A stretch of 56,374 nt of DNA from the NCBI GenBank assembly GCA_934476675.1, contig CAKSOE010000017.1, positions 1-56,374 on the forward strand, in the 5' to 3' direction. The stretch is from an uncultured Clostridia bacterium (GTDB lineage: Bacteria > Bacillota > Clostridia > UBA1381). The notes beneath the pieces were generated by a model. It was not told the origin of the DNA. It did not search any database and was given only the letters and a program-made list of their open reading frames with translations. The position numbers and the translations under genes were made by a program. Positions 24,716 to 35,300 of the stretch are shown one piece after another. Within the stretch, counting starts at the first letter, position 1. Every line of letters begins with the position of its first letter.

Positions 24716-25669
24716 TCAGCAGCATATAACCGCCTTTAAATCTCCCTCGGCCGTTATCTCATCATCACTGTTAAAAAACAGCCGATCACCCTTTTTAACC
24801 TCAATACCGTTAATATTGCCTTTTCCGTCAGTAATAATAACCGTTCCGTTTTTATTTGGCGGAGTAATTTTTCCTCCGCCCTCTATAACATGAATACTGA
24901 ATTTATCAGTTACGTTTTTACCGATTACTTCATAGACATTTTCCCGAAGCTTTTTGGGCGAATATGTATACCGTTCTTTGATTTCGTCAAGACTTTCGCC
25001 CTTATATGCAAACATTTTAAGCATATTATCAAAACCTATTCCGCCGTGAAGTTTTATATCCGCAATTTCCTTACCGGACGGCGTTTTCTTTTCGACCACT
25101 CCCATCAGATCCGACGGTTCCTGAACCTCTATCATAAAACAGCCTTCCCCGATTGCGTGCGGAACACCGCCCTCAACAAAAACACAGTCACCGTTTTTTA
25201 CCGGAAGTTTATTGAGCATGGACAGCATACCGTCAATGTCCTGACGATACACGGCAGAAATCCACTCCTCCCTGCTTACACCCTCTTTAAAGCCCAGATA
25301 CACATGTGCGCTCTCCGCACAGCTGAGAAAATACCAACATTCCGTTTTGCCGAACTTTGAATTAAAATACTTTTTCGCAAAATCAACCGTCGGATGCACC
25401 TGTATCACCAAACGCTCCGCCGAGTCCAAAAGCTTTACCAGACAAGTCATTTCGCCGTTTACCAGTTCTTTTACATACTGACCGTCAACGGTTACGCCCT
25501 CGCCCTCCGAAATGTTTTCACGTCCCGGATTAAATGCCCTTACGACCGAAGCAGTCCAATCCTCCGGAAAGAATCCGTCTGTGCATCGGCTTTTTCCGTA
25601 AAATTCATCGATATGGCTTCCGCCGAGATATGTTCTGTACACTCTGTTTTCCTTTAATTTATACAACAT
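24716..25669 (-). CDS. manA: Class I mannose-6-phosphate isomerase
   Basis: Interconverts mannose-6-phosphate and fructose-6-phosphate. The 317-residue cupin-type zinc enzyme shows the family metal ligands in LVIQVHPTVDFAKKYF (Gln, His near 92-95), KTECWYFL (Glu) and GGVPHAIGEGCFMIEVQE (His near 172). Length is that of the short Firmicute ManA. The ATG at 25669 is chosen because GGGGAG lies 8 nt upstream; the longer GTG start overlaps the preceding stop. It follows the AraC regulator gene closely, so mannose release by the neighbouring GH5-like enzyme may be linked to it. A 49-bp piece of this gene is duplicated at 28703-28751. Confidence 0.9.
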   Translation of the reverse strand: MLYKLKENRVYRTYLGGSHIDEFYGKSRCTDGFFPEDWTASVVRAFNPGRENISEGEGVTVDGQYVKELVNGEMTCLVKLLDSAERLVIQVHPTVDFAKKYFNSKFGKTECWYFLSCAESAHVYLGFKEGVSREEWISAVYRQDIDGMLSMLNKLPVKNGDCVFVEGGVPHAIGEGCFMIEVQEPSDLMGVVEKKTPSGKEIADIKLHGGIGFDNMLKMFAYKGESLDEIKERYTYSPKKLRENVYEVIGKNVTDKFSIHVIEGGGKITPPNKNGTVIITDGKGNINGIEVKKGDRLFFNSDDEITAEGDLKAVICC

Positions 25670-25674
25670 TTTTA

Positions 25675-26451
25675 TCACTCCCCGTATAACATCTTATTTC
25701 TGTATGAATTCGGCGAAAAACCGTATTCTTTTTTAAATCTCCTCAAAAAATGCGAAAGATTTCTGTAACCGCACGAAAAGCATATTTCCGTTACGGAATC
25801 GGAGGTTTCGGCAAGCATTGCCGCCGCACGCTCCAACCGCATACGTGCCACATATGCTGAAAAACCCATTCCTGTTTCCTCTTTGAAAACCTGCGACAGA
25901 TACTGCGGCGTTATATATAAATCTTTTGCAACGGACTGAAGTGTTATATCCGAACAAAAATATTCATTGATCATTTTTATTGCCTTTGCTACGGTTTTGC
26001 ACCTCCCCTTTACCGGAACGGCGGTTATTTGCTCTCCCTCCCTCATAATGCGGAACACAATGGCGTTTATAAGCATTTGAAGATATAATTTTTCGTTCCG
26101 ATATTCATATGCCTCCGAAAACAGTGATGCCAAAAAGCCGTCTGCACCGATATTATTTATTTTCAGTGACGCTCCCGGGTTATTGCCCTTGATAAGACAG
26201 CTTTCATCAAATGAAATTTTGATGTATTTTGCATTATTGCTGTTTTTCACTTCTATTTTATGAAAGTCGGACGGATATACCAATATTGCCGTAATGCTGT
26301 CCGTACATATGGCACGGTTATTTACCGATATACCCCCGTCAAACGGAAGATACAGCGTCATTTCGCAATAAGTATGCGTATGCACGGGATAACTGAATAC
26401 AACATCTTTCTGTACCGTTATTTCATCCGCTTTCATTCTAAGCTTTTCCAT
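25675..26451 (-). CDS. AraC family regulator with N-terminal cupin domain
   Basis: A 258-residue cytoplasmic activator. The N-terminal part (HTHTYCEMTLYLPFDGGISV near residues 24-43) is a cupin ligand-binding domain. The C-terminal part (about 160-258) has two helix-turn-helix units, ITLQSVAKDLYITPQYLSQV and the family signature GYRNLSHFLRRFKKEYGFSP. GAGGAGG precedes the ATG. It is divergent from the GH5-like gene and upstream of manA, so it most likely controls both in response to a sugar. Confidence 0.92.
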   Translation of the reverse strand: MEKLRMKADEITVQKDVVFSYPVHTHTYCEMTLYLPFDGGISVNNRAICTDSITAILVYPSDFHKIEVKNSNNAKYIKISFDESCLIKGNNPGASLKINNIGADGFLASLFSEAYEYRNEKLYLQMLINAIVFRIMREGEQITAVPVKGRCKTVAKAIKMINEYFCSDITLQSVAKDLYITPQYLSQVFKEETGMGFSAYVARMRLERAAAMLAETSDSVTEICFSCGYRNLSHFLRRFKKEYGFSPNSYRNKMLYGE

Positions 26452-26473
26452 GTTCCCTCCTCAGACATTAAAA

Positions 26474-26529
26474 AATGTATTATTTTTCTTAAAAAAGTGC
26501 AATTATTTAATTTAATATTATACTATAAT
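26474..26529. promoter_or_regulatory. Divergent promoter region of araC-type gene and GH5-like gene
   Basis: Minus-strand TTGCAC (26502-26497) and TACATT (26479-26474) with a 17-nt spacer serve the regulator. On the plus strand a TATAAT lies at 26524-26529 without a good -35 box, as expected for an activator-dependent promoter. Confidence 0.5.
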
Positions 26530-26568
26530 TATACCATATTATTAAAAAAAGTCAATACGGAGGAAAAT

Positions 26569-28476
26569 ATGAATACCGAAAATTTAATCAGCAAATTCTT
26601 TACGGGAATAAATTACTGGGGGTCGGAAAGCGCAATAAATATGTGGGAAAATTTCAATCCCGAATCGATCGAAAACGATTTCAAACTTTTGAAAAATGCG
26701 GGAATAACACATTTACGTGTATTTCCGCTATGGTCTGTTTTTCAGCCGCTGAAAGCATTATACGGTCCGAGTGACGTATATGAATACGGATTCGGAGAAG
26801 ATAGTCTGCCCGACACTCCTGCCGGCCGTGCAGGCGTCAGTGAAGATGCATGTGAAAAATTCCAAAAATTCTGTGAACTTGCAAAAAAATACGATTTAAA
26901 GCTTATAGTAGGGCTGATAACCGGACATATGTCTTTCAGAACATATACTCCGCCGGCATTTGAGGGAAAGGCACTTCTGAGCGATCACACCGTCATGAAA
27001 TGGCAGCTGCGTTTTGTAAAATACTTCGTTTCAAGATTTAAAAACTGTTCTGCAATAGTCGGATATGACCTCGGAAACGAGGTGAAAAATATGCCCGGGG
27101 CAGATGATCCCGATACATTTTACGTCTGGTGCAGCGCAATAGCAGACGCTATAAAAATGCGTGATAACACACGTCCGGTTATATCCGGTCTTGACGAATC
27201 AGGCATAGAAAATGAAACGTCGAATTTAAAAACAATCGGCGAAATGTGCGATATTCATACCATGCACCCATATAATATATTCAGAACAGAATCCGATCCG
27301 CTCTGCACCATGAAGCCTATTATCGATTTGGCGTTTTTATGCAATTTAAGCGAAGATATATCCGGCATACCGACATTTGTGCAGGAATTCGGCTCAATAG
27401 GATACATGAATTGCTCACGCCGTACAGAGGCAGATTTTTACAGGGCGTGTATGCTTACCTCTCTTGCGCACGGCTGTCACGGAGTAATGTGGTGGTGTGC
27501 TTTTGACCAAGGACATTTCGGTTATGCGCCGTATCGTTGGAATACAATCGGCAGCGATTACGGATTTTTTGACAAAAACCTCAATCCCAAGCCGATAGTC
27601 GAGGAAAATTTGTGTTTCAAAGAGAGGCTGTCGCATATCCCCAATGGTGTACTGCCGCCTCATGCGAAAAATGCGGTTATTCTTGTACCGCGTGATGACG
27701 GCGGTATTACGCTTCACACTCTGCGCGCATCGTATATGCTGGCAAAACAGGCGAACATAGACGTAAATTTTGCTTATGTAATGGATAGTATACCCGATTC
27801 GCCGTTATATATTTTCCCAAGCATAAGCAGCAATAAATCCATTACGCTTGCGGCTCTTGAACAGCTGCTCGACAAGGTACGCAGCGGCGCAGTGCTTTTT
27901 ATTTCGGCAGACACGGGACTTATCCGCAGCGTACCCGAGATTACCGGTGTGGATATTGCTTACAGGGAAATGATTAACACCGAAAGAACCATAAACTTCA
28001 AAGGCGAACAGCTTCCGATAAAAACAACATTTTCTTTCAAGACGGAAAATTCGCGTGCGGAAATACTGGCAAAAGACGAAACCGGAGAAAGCGTGTTTTT
28101 CCGTCACAAACTCGGCAAAGGCAGCGTGTATTTTCTTACACTGCCGCTTGAAAAGCACCTTGCTGAAATGCAGGGAGCGTTTTTTAAAGACGATTTGCCC
28201 GATTATTCCGTTATTTACAGAGAGCTTGCCGCAGCGTCCGGCATCGGCCGCGCCGCCGACTGCGACAACAAATTTATTAGGTTTACCGAGCATATTATTG
28301 ATGGCAATTCACTCTATATCTTTGCCATAAACTACAATAACAAAACCGAAAGCGCCAAACTGAAACTAAACGGCAGCTATGACATTGAAGTTTTATTCGG
28401 AGGTGACTTCTCCGATGGTATAATGAGAATAGGGAAAAATGACGGCATACTTTTTAAGGCTGTGAAAAAGAACTGA
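26569..28476 (+). CDS. Cytoplasmic GH5-like glycoside hydrolase
   Basis: A 635-residue clan GH-A enzyme without a signal peptide. The TIM barrel (about 10-380) begins FTGINYWGSESAINMW, with the acid/base in GYDLGNEVKNM (Glu near 171) and the nucleophile in PTFVQEFGSIGY (Glu near 272). The C-terminal part (about 390-635) looks like a glutamine-amidotransferase-like or beta-galactosidase-trimerisation-like domain followed by a beta domain. The start at 26569 has GGAGG upstream; the frame is open further upstream only by chance. The substrate is probably a manno- or gluco-oligosaccharide, given manA nearby, but this is inference. Confidence 0.82.
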   Translation: MNTENLISKFFTGINYWGSESAINMWENFNPESIENDFKLLKNAGITHLRVFPLWSVFQPLKALYGPSDVYEYGFGEDSLPDTPAGRAGVSEDACEKFQKFCELAKKYDLKLIVGLITGHMSFRTYTPPAFEGKALLSDHTVMKWQLRFVKYFVSRFKNCSAIVGYDLGNEVKNMPGADDPDTFYVWCSAIADAIKMRDNTRPVISGLDESGIENETSNLKTIGEMCDIHTMHPYNIFRTESDPLCTMKPIIDLAFLCNLSEDISGIPTFVQEFGSIGYMNCSRRTEADFYRACMLTSLAHGCHGVMWWCAFDQGHFGYAPYRWNTIGSDYGFFDKNLNPKPIVEENLCFKERLSHIPNGVLPPHAKNAVILVPRDDGGITLHTLRASYMLAKQANIDVNFAYVMDSIPDSPLYIFPSISSNKSITLAALEQLLDKVRSGAVLFISADTGLIRSVPEITGVDIAYREMINTERTINFKGEQLPIKTTFSFKTENSRAEILAKDETGESVFFRHKLGKGSVYFLTLPLEKHLAEMQGAFFKDDLPDYSVIYRELAAASGIGRAADCDNKFIRFTEHIIDGNSLYIFAINYNNKTESAKLKLNGSYDIEVLFGGDFSDGIMRIGKNDGILFKAVKKN

Positions 28477-28500
28477 CCTTTTCTCAAAAACAGAGATACA

Positions 28501-28535
28501 AAAAGGCGATGTAAAAATTTTACATCGCCTTTTTG
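28501..28535. terminator. Bidirectional terminator after the GH5-like gene
   Basis: A perfect inverted repeat (AAAAGGCGATGTAAAA with its complement) with T runs on both strands; it can also end the 20-kb minus-strand operon. Confidence 0.9.
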
Positions 28536-28541
28536 TAGAAA

Positions 28542-28702
28542 TTAAACAGGTTTTCCCATTTCGTAGGCGTCGTTATATGCCGGAGTGTTTTTAATTTCTC
28601 CGATATTCCATGCGCCTGTGCCGTATATTATACCTGCCTCGTTTGCGCCGTCAAGGCAATCCCCGGTAAAGCCTCTGAAAGTTTCCGGAGTTCGGAAAAG
28701 GT
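28542..28702 (-). pseudogene. C-terminal remnant of a flavodoxin/FMN-reductase-like gene
   Basis: On the minus strand an open frame ends at 28542 with NEAGIIYGTGAWNIGEIKNT and AYNDAYEMGKPV, resembling the C terminus of NADPH-dependent FMN reductase/flavodoxin family proteins. It has no start codon or upstream domain. At its 5' side it runs into a 49-bp copy of manA. About 50 codons remain of a protein normally near 180-200 residues. Confidence 0.6.
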
Positions 28703-28751
28703 TTGCCTTTTCCGTCAGTAATAATAACCGTTCCTTTTTTATTTGGCGGAG
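28703..28751 (-). repeat. 49-bp duplicated fragment of manA
   Basis: Identical except for one base to 24816-24864 within manA, in the same orientation. It joins the flavodoxin-like remnant directly, which marks a recombination scar. The two copies bracket 3.8 kb containing most of manA, the AraC regulator and the GH5-like gene. Confidence 0.9.
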
Positions 28752-28779
28752 CTTTTTTATGTTAATATCCTGCGGGCAT

Positions 28780-30210
28780 TTAATCCTGTCGTGTTTCCGT
28801 TTCCATAAAATCTCCGAACGTAAGCGCCATGGGATAATCCTTTATGGGCAGATTATGTATGTGATATTTTCCGTCACCCTTGCTTTCAAGAATACTTTCG
28901 GGAAGCTCATACACTGTTCCGTCCATTAAGTCCACCAGACGTATTTTATCGGGCAGCGACGCCGTATAGAATGTTACCGTGCTTTCAAAGTCGGTAGTCA
29001 TCAGATTTGTACTGTTCCAGTATACAAATGCCGCCGCACCGTTTTTACGTTTAAAACCGCACTCTGTAATTGACGCATCATCACAATCCGTACCGAACAG
29101 CCTGTCCGACACCTCCGGCCAGCGTATAACGGGTAAATCCGCTCTCTCAGCATCCTCAGAAAACATTGCCGCAATGGTTTGCAGCGCATAGTAAGAGGGT
29201 TTGGGCGTATAATTTCCTATTGAATGTCCCTCCGCATCAAAATCAGCTCCGAGCACTCCGAAATATCCGTAATCCAGATAGCTTGCCACATCTCCTGCCG
29301 TACCGTTCAGCGCCTCTATCATATCAACGCAGGTAAAATACGACGTGAATTTCACCTCGGTCATTAAATCTGCCATCAAATGACGAAGCAGCTGTTTTGT
29401 CTGCTTTCGGGGAGTCCATGCTCCTTTTCTCATTGCTCCGCGTCCATCGCTTCTTGACTGTGAGCCAGATTCGCCCTGTATAATCTCTATATCGGGATTA
29501 AACCTGTTACACAATCCGCGCAAAGCCTTTACATGGCGGAAAACCACAGTTTCATCTATGACATACTCATGGAATGTAACAGCATCTATATGCTCGCCCA
29601 TGCCGGCGCTGAACGCATCATACGCAAAATCCAGCGGTTTTGCCATACATATCGCGCCGCCGATAATTTTAGCGCCGCTGTCGCCTTTTTTCGCCGCGAT
29701 TGAGGTGTCGACAACAAACTGCCCGTATTCCTTGCCGCTCGGCCCATGCTTCCAGCACCATACGCCGTCAGGCTCATTCCATACCTCATAGTAAACAACT
29801 CTGCCCTTCATATGTGCGGTAAGTGCGGAAATATAACTTGCCCAAGCCCGCTTTGCCTCATCAGTTTTTATGGGCGGACAGCCGACAGCGCCGAATACCT
29901 TTGCCGCATCCTCATCATAAAGACCGTTTCCGTAGACCAGATTTATCCACGGAACAAGACCGCGTTCAATCAGATTATCCACAATATCATCAAGCCATGA
30001 AAAATCATAAACTCCTTTTTTCTGCTCGGTTCTTGCCCATCCGCTTTGAATACGAACCCACTTTACTCCGATTGATGCAAGCTTATCGTAAGCATTTTCG
30101 GGGTTAAAAACCGCCCTGTCCAGCTTTTCGAAACCTATTCCCAAACGGGATTCTTTAATTTCCGACGCTTTTTTTGCTTTTACTTTTCCCACTTTTATAA
30201 GTCTTTCCAT
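28780..30210 (-). CDS. Cytoplasmic GH39-like glycoside hydrolase
   Basis: A 476-residue clan GH-A enzyme, no signal peptide. The barrel starts LGIGFEKLDRAVF; the acid/base glutamate lies in YYEVWNEPDGVW near residue 144 and the likely nucleophile in IIQGESGSQS near 245. A short C-terminal beta domain follows (about 385-476). It resembles GH39 beta-xylosidases and related families, which would hydrolyse imported oligosaccharides. It is the last gene of the nine-gene operon, 49 nt after the sensor regulator gene. Confidence 0.8.
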   Translation of the reverse strand: MERLIKVGKVKAKKASEIKESRLGIGFEKLDRAVFNPENAYDKLASIGVKWVRIQSGWARTEQKKGVYDFSWLDDIVDNLIERGLVPWINLVYGNGLYDEDAAKVFGAVGCPPIKTDEAKRAWASYISALTAHMKGRVVYYEVWNEPDGVWCWKHGPSGKEYGQFVVDTSIAAKKGDSGAKIIGGAICMAKPLDFAYDAFSAGMGEHIDAVTFHEYVIDETVVFRHVKALRGLCNRFNPDIEIIQGESGSQSRSDGRGAMRKGAWTPRKQTKQLLRHLMADLMTEVKFTSYFTCVDMIEALNGTAGDVASYLDYGYFGVLGADFDAEGHSIGNYTPKPSYYALQTIAAMFSEDAERADLPVIRWPEVSDRLFGTDCDDASITECGFKRKNGAAAFVYWNSTNLMTTDFESTVTFYTASLPDKIRLVDLMDGTVYELPESILESKGDGKYHIHNLPIKDYPMALTFGDFMETETRQD

Positions 30211-30259
30211 AATTATCTTTTACGGTTTTAATCCGTAAAAACTCCTTTCATATAATTCA

Positions 30260-32350
30260 CTACATTGATATATCCGTATTGTTTTTCCATTGTTTGGGAG
30301 AAACCCCCGTATGCTTTTTAAAGAATTTATAAAATGTATCGTAATTTATAAATCCACATTCCCGTGCCACCGCTTTCATATTTATAACGGGCTGAGAAAT
30401 GAGTTGTTTTGCAAGCTCCAGCCTGCGTTCCTCCACATATTCCTGAAATGTTTTTCCTGTGGTGGATTTTATTATTTTTCCTATCGTCTTACCCGACATT
30501 CCGAATTTATTTTCCATAGAAGTCATACAAAAGTCCGGTTCTTTAAAATGCTCATTCATCCACGATATTACCTCCTGTATGCGGCCGTTTTCCTGCGTTT
30601 CGCGCAATGAAAACAAAGAACATATATTCTCGACGTCATCCGCTATTGAAAATGCCAGATCGTTAATTCTCTTTTTGCTATCATATTGTGTCAGCTCTCC
30701 GCGATAATTGACTTTTTCTGCCGCGTCCTCCAAAATAGCAATCTGGCGGTAGAACATTTTTCTTATCGGATCTACACTGTTATAGCCGTTAGTCATAACC
30801 TGGTACCACAGCTTATACACCGCCTGGCTTGCCTCAAAGGCATTTCCCTGTACCAGATTATTATATAAGCTGTCATACAAATGCTTTCTGTCAGTTTTTA
30901 AGCGGTCATTGCTTTCGCTGTTCTCAAACGAAAATACACCGCTGTAATCGGTAAAACGATAACTGCTTTTTATATATTGATATGCGTCGTAAAATTCCGA
31001 AACATCATTACACGGAATACTTATCAAGGTTGATGTCTGTATATCATGTTCTTTGAGCATATCCACAACCTCGGCAAGAGTTTCACGCAGTGCGTCAATA
31101 TCCATTTCCTTGGAATATTTAAAGAATACAATGCATTCGCCCTCCCGGGGTGAGATTATTCTTTGCGATTTCACTCCGTATTTTTCCATGCACAAATTTA
31201 AAATACGAACGCTTATTCTCTCGCCGAAAAACGCCGCAAAGAAAAACGGATTTCCAAAATCGGGATATTTGCTTCGGATAAATCCGCATTCATCGTCATC
31301 AAGTCTTTTGAAAAACAAAGAGTTCAGCATATCTCTGCGATATTGGCGGTTTTCAAGATTTATCTGCCTCATAATATCCGATACATATTCAATGCCTTTG
31401 TCAGCCGTACTGCTGTCGCCCGTCAGCTTAGCCATAAGCTTAACCATTTGTTTTACCGGCTTGTTTTTCCAATAGCTTAAAAACCATTCCAGGCAAACTA
31501 TCACAAAAATCAGCGCAATGATATAAACAGCCAGAAATTTTTTGAAAGAACCCATCTGTCCCGCAAAATACCGCTCGGAAATATCCAGCGACGCTTTCAG
31601 ACCGATATTTTTACAGCCTTCGACAATCTGATGAGTTTCTCGGTTATTTTCTGCCGAAAGAACGGTTTTATCATTAAATGATATATAATCGAAAATTTCA
31701 CGATAATCATTTAAGCTCATATCTTCAAACAAATCATCTATGCTGTATATCAAAACAAGCATTGCCTCCGACTGCGTTATGCTCGGACTCAGCGACAATT
31801 TAACTATCAGGGACGGCTGCCATTCATTGTCAATATACAAATTTTCTACATACCTTGCGGAAAATTCCTCGCGATTTTCAAACAGGCTTGACCGAAACTG
31901 TGTCCAATCCATGTTTTCCATTTTTATATGCTCATTAAATATCGGCTCCATATTGTCATACTGATATTTATCCGAAACAACGCAGTTATTATTCCGAAAG
32001 AAAATGTAGGAATTTGACGCAAGTACAAATGATTTTGTCTGCGCCTTGAAATAATCGGAAAAATCCTTAAAAATTATATACTGACGTATTTCCTCAAATT
32101 CTCTCAGATTTTTCATACGGATAAAGTCGGAATTGCTCTGCATTTCCAGACGAATATTCTGCAAAATCTCAATCTCCATATCAAGACGGCTCATTCCCCT
32201 GCTGACAGCCGCCTGACTGTCCTTAAAAACCTGTTCTTTAAGCGTATTATATGAAATGGCATACAGAGGGCCTACCAAAATCACGATTGCTGCAAGCAAC
32301 GCACAATATGCCAACAAATGACTTTTTCGATTATTCCCTCTGAATTTCAT
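30260..32350 (-). CDS. Membrane sensor/AraC-type regulator (YesS/YtdP-like)
   Basis: A 696-residue transcription factor built like B. subtilis YesS and YtdP. Membrane helix 1 (about 12-34) and helix 2 (about 272-292) enclose an extracellular Cache-like sensor domain. A cytoplasmic linker follows, and the C terminus (about 595-690) is an AraC DNA-binding domain with two helix-turn-helix units: MTSMENKFGMSGKTIGKI and MKAVARECGFINYDTFYKFF, then HTGVSPKQW. Such regulators sense an external sugar and activate nearby carbohydrate genes. Lying inside the LplABC-GH operon, it probably controls this operon and perhaps the GH10 gene. Confidence 0.9.
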   Translation of the reverse strand: MKFRGNNRKSHLLAYCALLAAIVILVGPLYAISYNTLKEQVFKDSQAAVSRGMSRLDMEIEILQNIRLEMQSNSDFIRMKNLREFEEIRQYIIFKDFSDYFKAQTKSFVLASNSYIFFRNNNCVVSDKYQYDNMEPIFNEHIKMENMDWTQFRSSLFENREEFSARYVENLYIDNEWQPSLIVKLSLSPSITQSEAMLVLIYSIDDLFEDMSLNDYREIFDYISFNDKTVLSAENNRETHQIVEGCKNIGLKASLDISERYFAGQMGSFKKFLAVYIIALIFVIVCLEWFLSYWKNKPVKQMVKLMAKLTGDSSTADKGIEYVSDIMRQINLENRQYRRDMLNSLFFKRLDDDECGFIRSKYPDFGNPFFFAAFFGERISVRILNLCMEKYGVKSQRIISPREGECIVFFKYSKEMDIDALRETLAEVVDMLKEHDIQTSTLISIPCNDVSEFYDAYQYIKSSYRFTDYSGVFSFENSESNDRLKTDRKHLYDSLYNNLVQGNAFEASQAVYKLWYQVMTNGYNSVDPIRKMFYRQIAILEDAAEKVNYRGELTQYDSKKRINDLAFSIADDVENICSLFSLRETQENGRIQEVISWMNEHFKEPDFCMTSMENKFGMSGKTIGKIIKSTTGKTFQEYVEERRLELAKQLISQPVINMKAVARECGFINYDTFYKFFKKHTGVSPKQWKNNTDISM

Positions 32351-32366
32351 TCCATTCTCTCCTTAA

Positions 32367-35300
32367 CTATTTATAAATGAACAAGGCGCTCAAATACCCC
32401 TGTCTTGTATGTACAAAAGCTTTTGCTGTTTTTTCCGCACTGCGGCAATTCTCCCAGGAAACAACCTCGTCAAGACCAGCCATATATACGCGGTTTCCAT
32501 TTCTGCGTTCGGGGTCATAAATAATATAGCGCGTCGAAGAAGATGCGTTCGAATTAAACTGCCATGTATCCTCCGCCGTTTCGGGAGTTCTGCCCGTGCT
32601 TATAACGGAATTCAGTCCGTCGGTATACGGCGCATTATACAGGCTGTTAACGTATCCGAAGGTATATCTCAGTCCGGCTGACGGTGTGGTGTTTGATGTG
32701 TATTCATCAGCCGTACCCGTCATATTCCACAGTGCGGTATCCTCGCTTTGGTCATAAATCTTTTCATAAACTCCGATACGTCCGGCGGAATTTGTGGCAA
32801 ACCTGATTAAATCTCCTTCTTCAATATCATTCTTATATACGTCCTCGTCAAAATAAGCAGTAACCTCAGAGCCTTTGCGATAGCCGTGCAGCGTCAGTAC
32901 AAGTTCTCCGTCGTCATCGCCTATCCATTGTTCATATACATCTGTTACCATTGTAATTTCCGTAGAATTGCTTAAAGACGCATTATCGCTGCTTGACATC
33001 AGAACAAGGTCTGCAAACGGCGTTGAATCATCGTATCTGTACAAGCCTAAAATACTTTTATTATTGTTATTGTTCCACCATGTAACGCTTGAAAATTCCT
33101 GCACTCCGAACAATTTTTCATCGGGACTTTCAATGTTCTCGGGAGGAACGCGCATATAGTAGGTTTTTGCTGACAGTACATACTTGCGTTCAAAGGTTTT
33201 CATCGGAAACATCCAAGAATACGAGCCTGCCGACAGTAGTTCTTCAAGGGTGTTATCCCGTTCCCTTTGCTGTTCCGACGGCGCCGCCAAATCTATTTCT
33301 TTTATCTCACCGTCTTTGTTTGTACGATAGAAAACCGGCTGACGTACTAACTTGCCGTCCTGACCGGAACAAAGAATTTGTTTGACATAATCAACACTCT
33401 TTCGCTTTCCGTCCAATATTATCGTGTCGGCAAGAGTAAGCAGTTCGTGCTGACGCCTGACATTGTAAATCTTTACATATATATTTTCATCTGCCGGATC
33501 ATTTCTCGAATCCGTAAGCTTGTAAAGATACCCCAAAGTACGGTCGGTCTGCGTCTGCTTTCCCGCGGAGGCAATCCGTCCGGCGATATCCAGAACAAAG
33601 GTACTTTGTTCGCCCGCAACAATATTATCCTTATAATAATGTGCAACCCTATATTGTTCACCGTTAATTGTTATCTGCCGGTCGTCTGCACTTCCCGATA
33701 CCGTTTCAATATTTCCGCTCACCGTCTGAGTGCATTGCCAGCCTCTCATATAAGAGCCGTCTGCGGACTTTGACACGCACAGAATGTCACCCGAAATCAG
33801 CATGGTTTCATTAATGGCTTTACCGTAAGGATAACTTTTAAAGAATACCCATTTGCCTGACCCCTCTTTAAAATCCAGCTCCGTTACGGAACCGTCCTCT
33901 ACCCTTTCAGCATACACCTTTTTTCCCGATACGTCAATACCCGTCACTCTTAAAGTATCATAGCTTTCAATAATAACAGTATCAACGTTACCCGATGAAA
34001 TAACCGTAATAAAGCCCGTATCAATATTAAATGCGCCTTCATAATCCGTTTCCAGAACCATTCCGTTATAAATTATGGCGGTATCCGGTTCAAGCTTTAT
34101 TCTCATATTTTTTTGTCCGTTATAATAGTATAGCGTAAGGTCTGAATATTTGTCAATATCCTCCGCATCAATACGCACTACCGAGGTTTTTTTATTTATA
34201 TCGTAGCAGACAATATTACGTTCATCATTTTCTTCCGTATAATAAACAATAAGATGGTATCCCAGCAATTCATGAATTATTTCGTCATTGCTGATATATT
34301 CTATACCATCTATATTGACTTTTTTTATATCATTGGTTCTTGTGCCGGAAATCTCCGTAAAGCAGTTGGAGGTCACACGTCCCTTGGTATACTCTATATC
34401 GTAAATGTACTTTAACAGGTTGGTTTTCTTTTCGCTGTAATTCAGCGGATATTCCGTATGCAGAGTATTATACATCATAACAACGCAGTCGCCGAATGTA
34501 GCTTCGTTAAAATTGGATATTCCTTTTAATATATCAAGCTGTGCCGCTATCGATAAATAGTTATTATCCGAATTTTGCACGAGCATATTTATATACTCGC
34601 TCCCAAAACTGCGCACAAGCATCTCCGATATCTCGCTTATTGTAATTGTATCATTGGGACGAAATTTACCGTTTTCGTCCGGCTGAACAATTCCCGTTGA
34701 TTTAAGTCCCGCCAACGCTGAGCTTAAATCGTTTTTATCCGATACATCGGCAAATTCGTTCGCTGTTTTACCGGTAATATTATCCGCTTTAAGCATACGT
34801 GCAAGATACAGTGCAAATTCACCTCGTGAAACAGTCTGATTTACCTTTCCCCTGTACGCAATGCCTTCATCAAATATTCCTATTGATTTAAGAAGTCTGA
34901 ATGCAAAATCATCGGCGTTTTCTGCCTTATCATCACTATCCGACGGAGATGAAACCGAAATATATTCGGTTTCATTCAGCCATCCTTCATAAAGCATTTT
35001 TGCCGCCTCCGCACGGGTTATTGTTCCGAGCGGTCTGAAAGAGCCGTCCTCATATCCGTTTACAATACCCATCTTTCTGAGCAGCTGCACCGCATTAAGC
35101 GCATAGTCCGAAATCTCAGCTTCGTCCGTAAATTGCTCCGATTCCGAAGTGTTTTCGTCTGACAGCTTCATTGCCCTGCTTATCAATGCGGCAGCGTCCT
35201 GTCTTGTAACGGACATTCCTATTCCAAACGTATCCTCACTTATTCCGTTTACAACACCGCTGCGAAATGCTATCTGCAAATAGGGGTAATACCATTCATC

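Noticed and set aside
26489..26556. Similar A-rich motifs (TTAAAAAAGTGCAAT and TTAAAAAAAGTCAAT) before the GH5-like gene as a regulator site
   Set aside because: The matches are mostly A runs in AT-rich DNA and the 53-bp spacing is not a standard geometry.
26260..26568. Extended N terminus of the GH5-like protein
   Set aside because: The extension runs through the AraC gene on the other strand and its promoter. A good GGAGG-ATG start exists at 26569.
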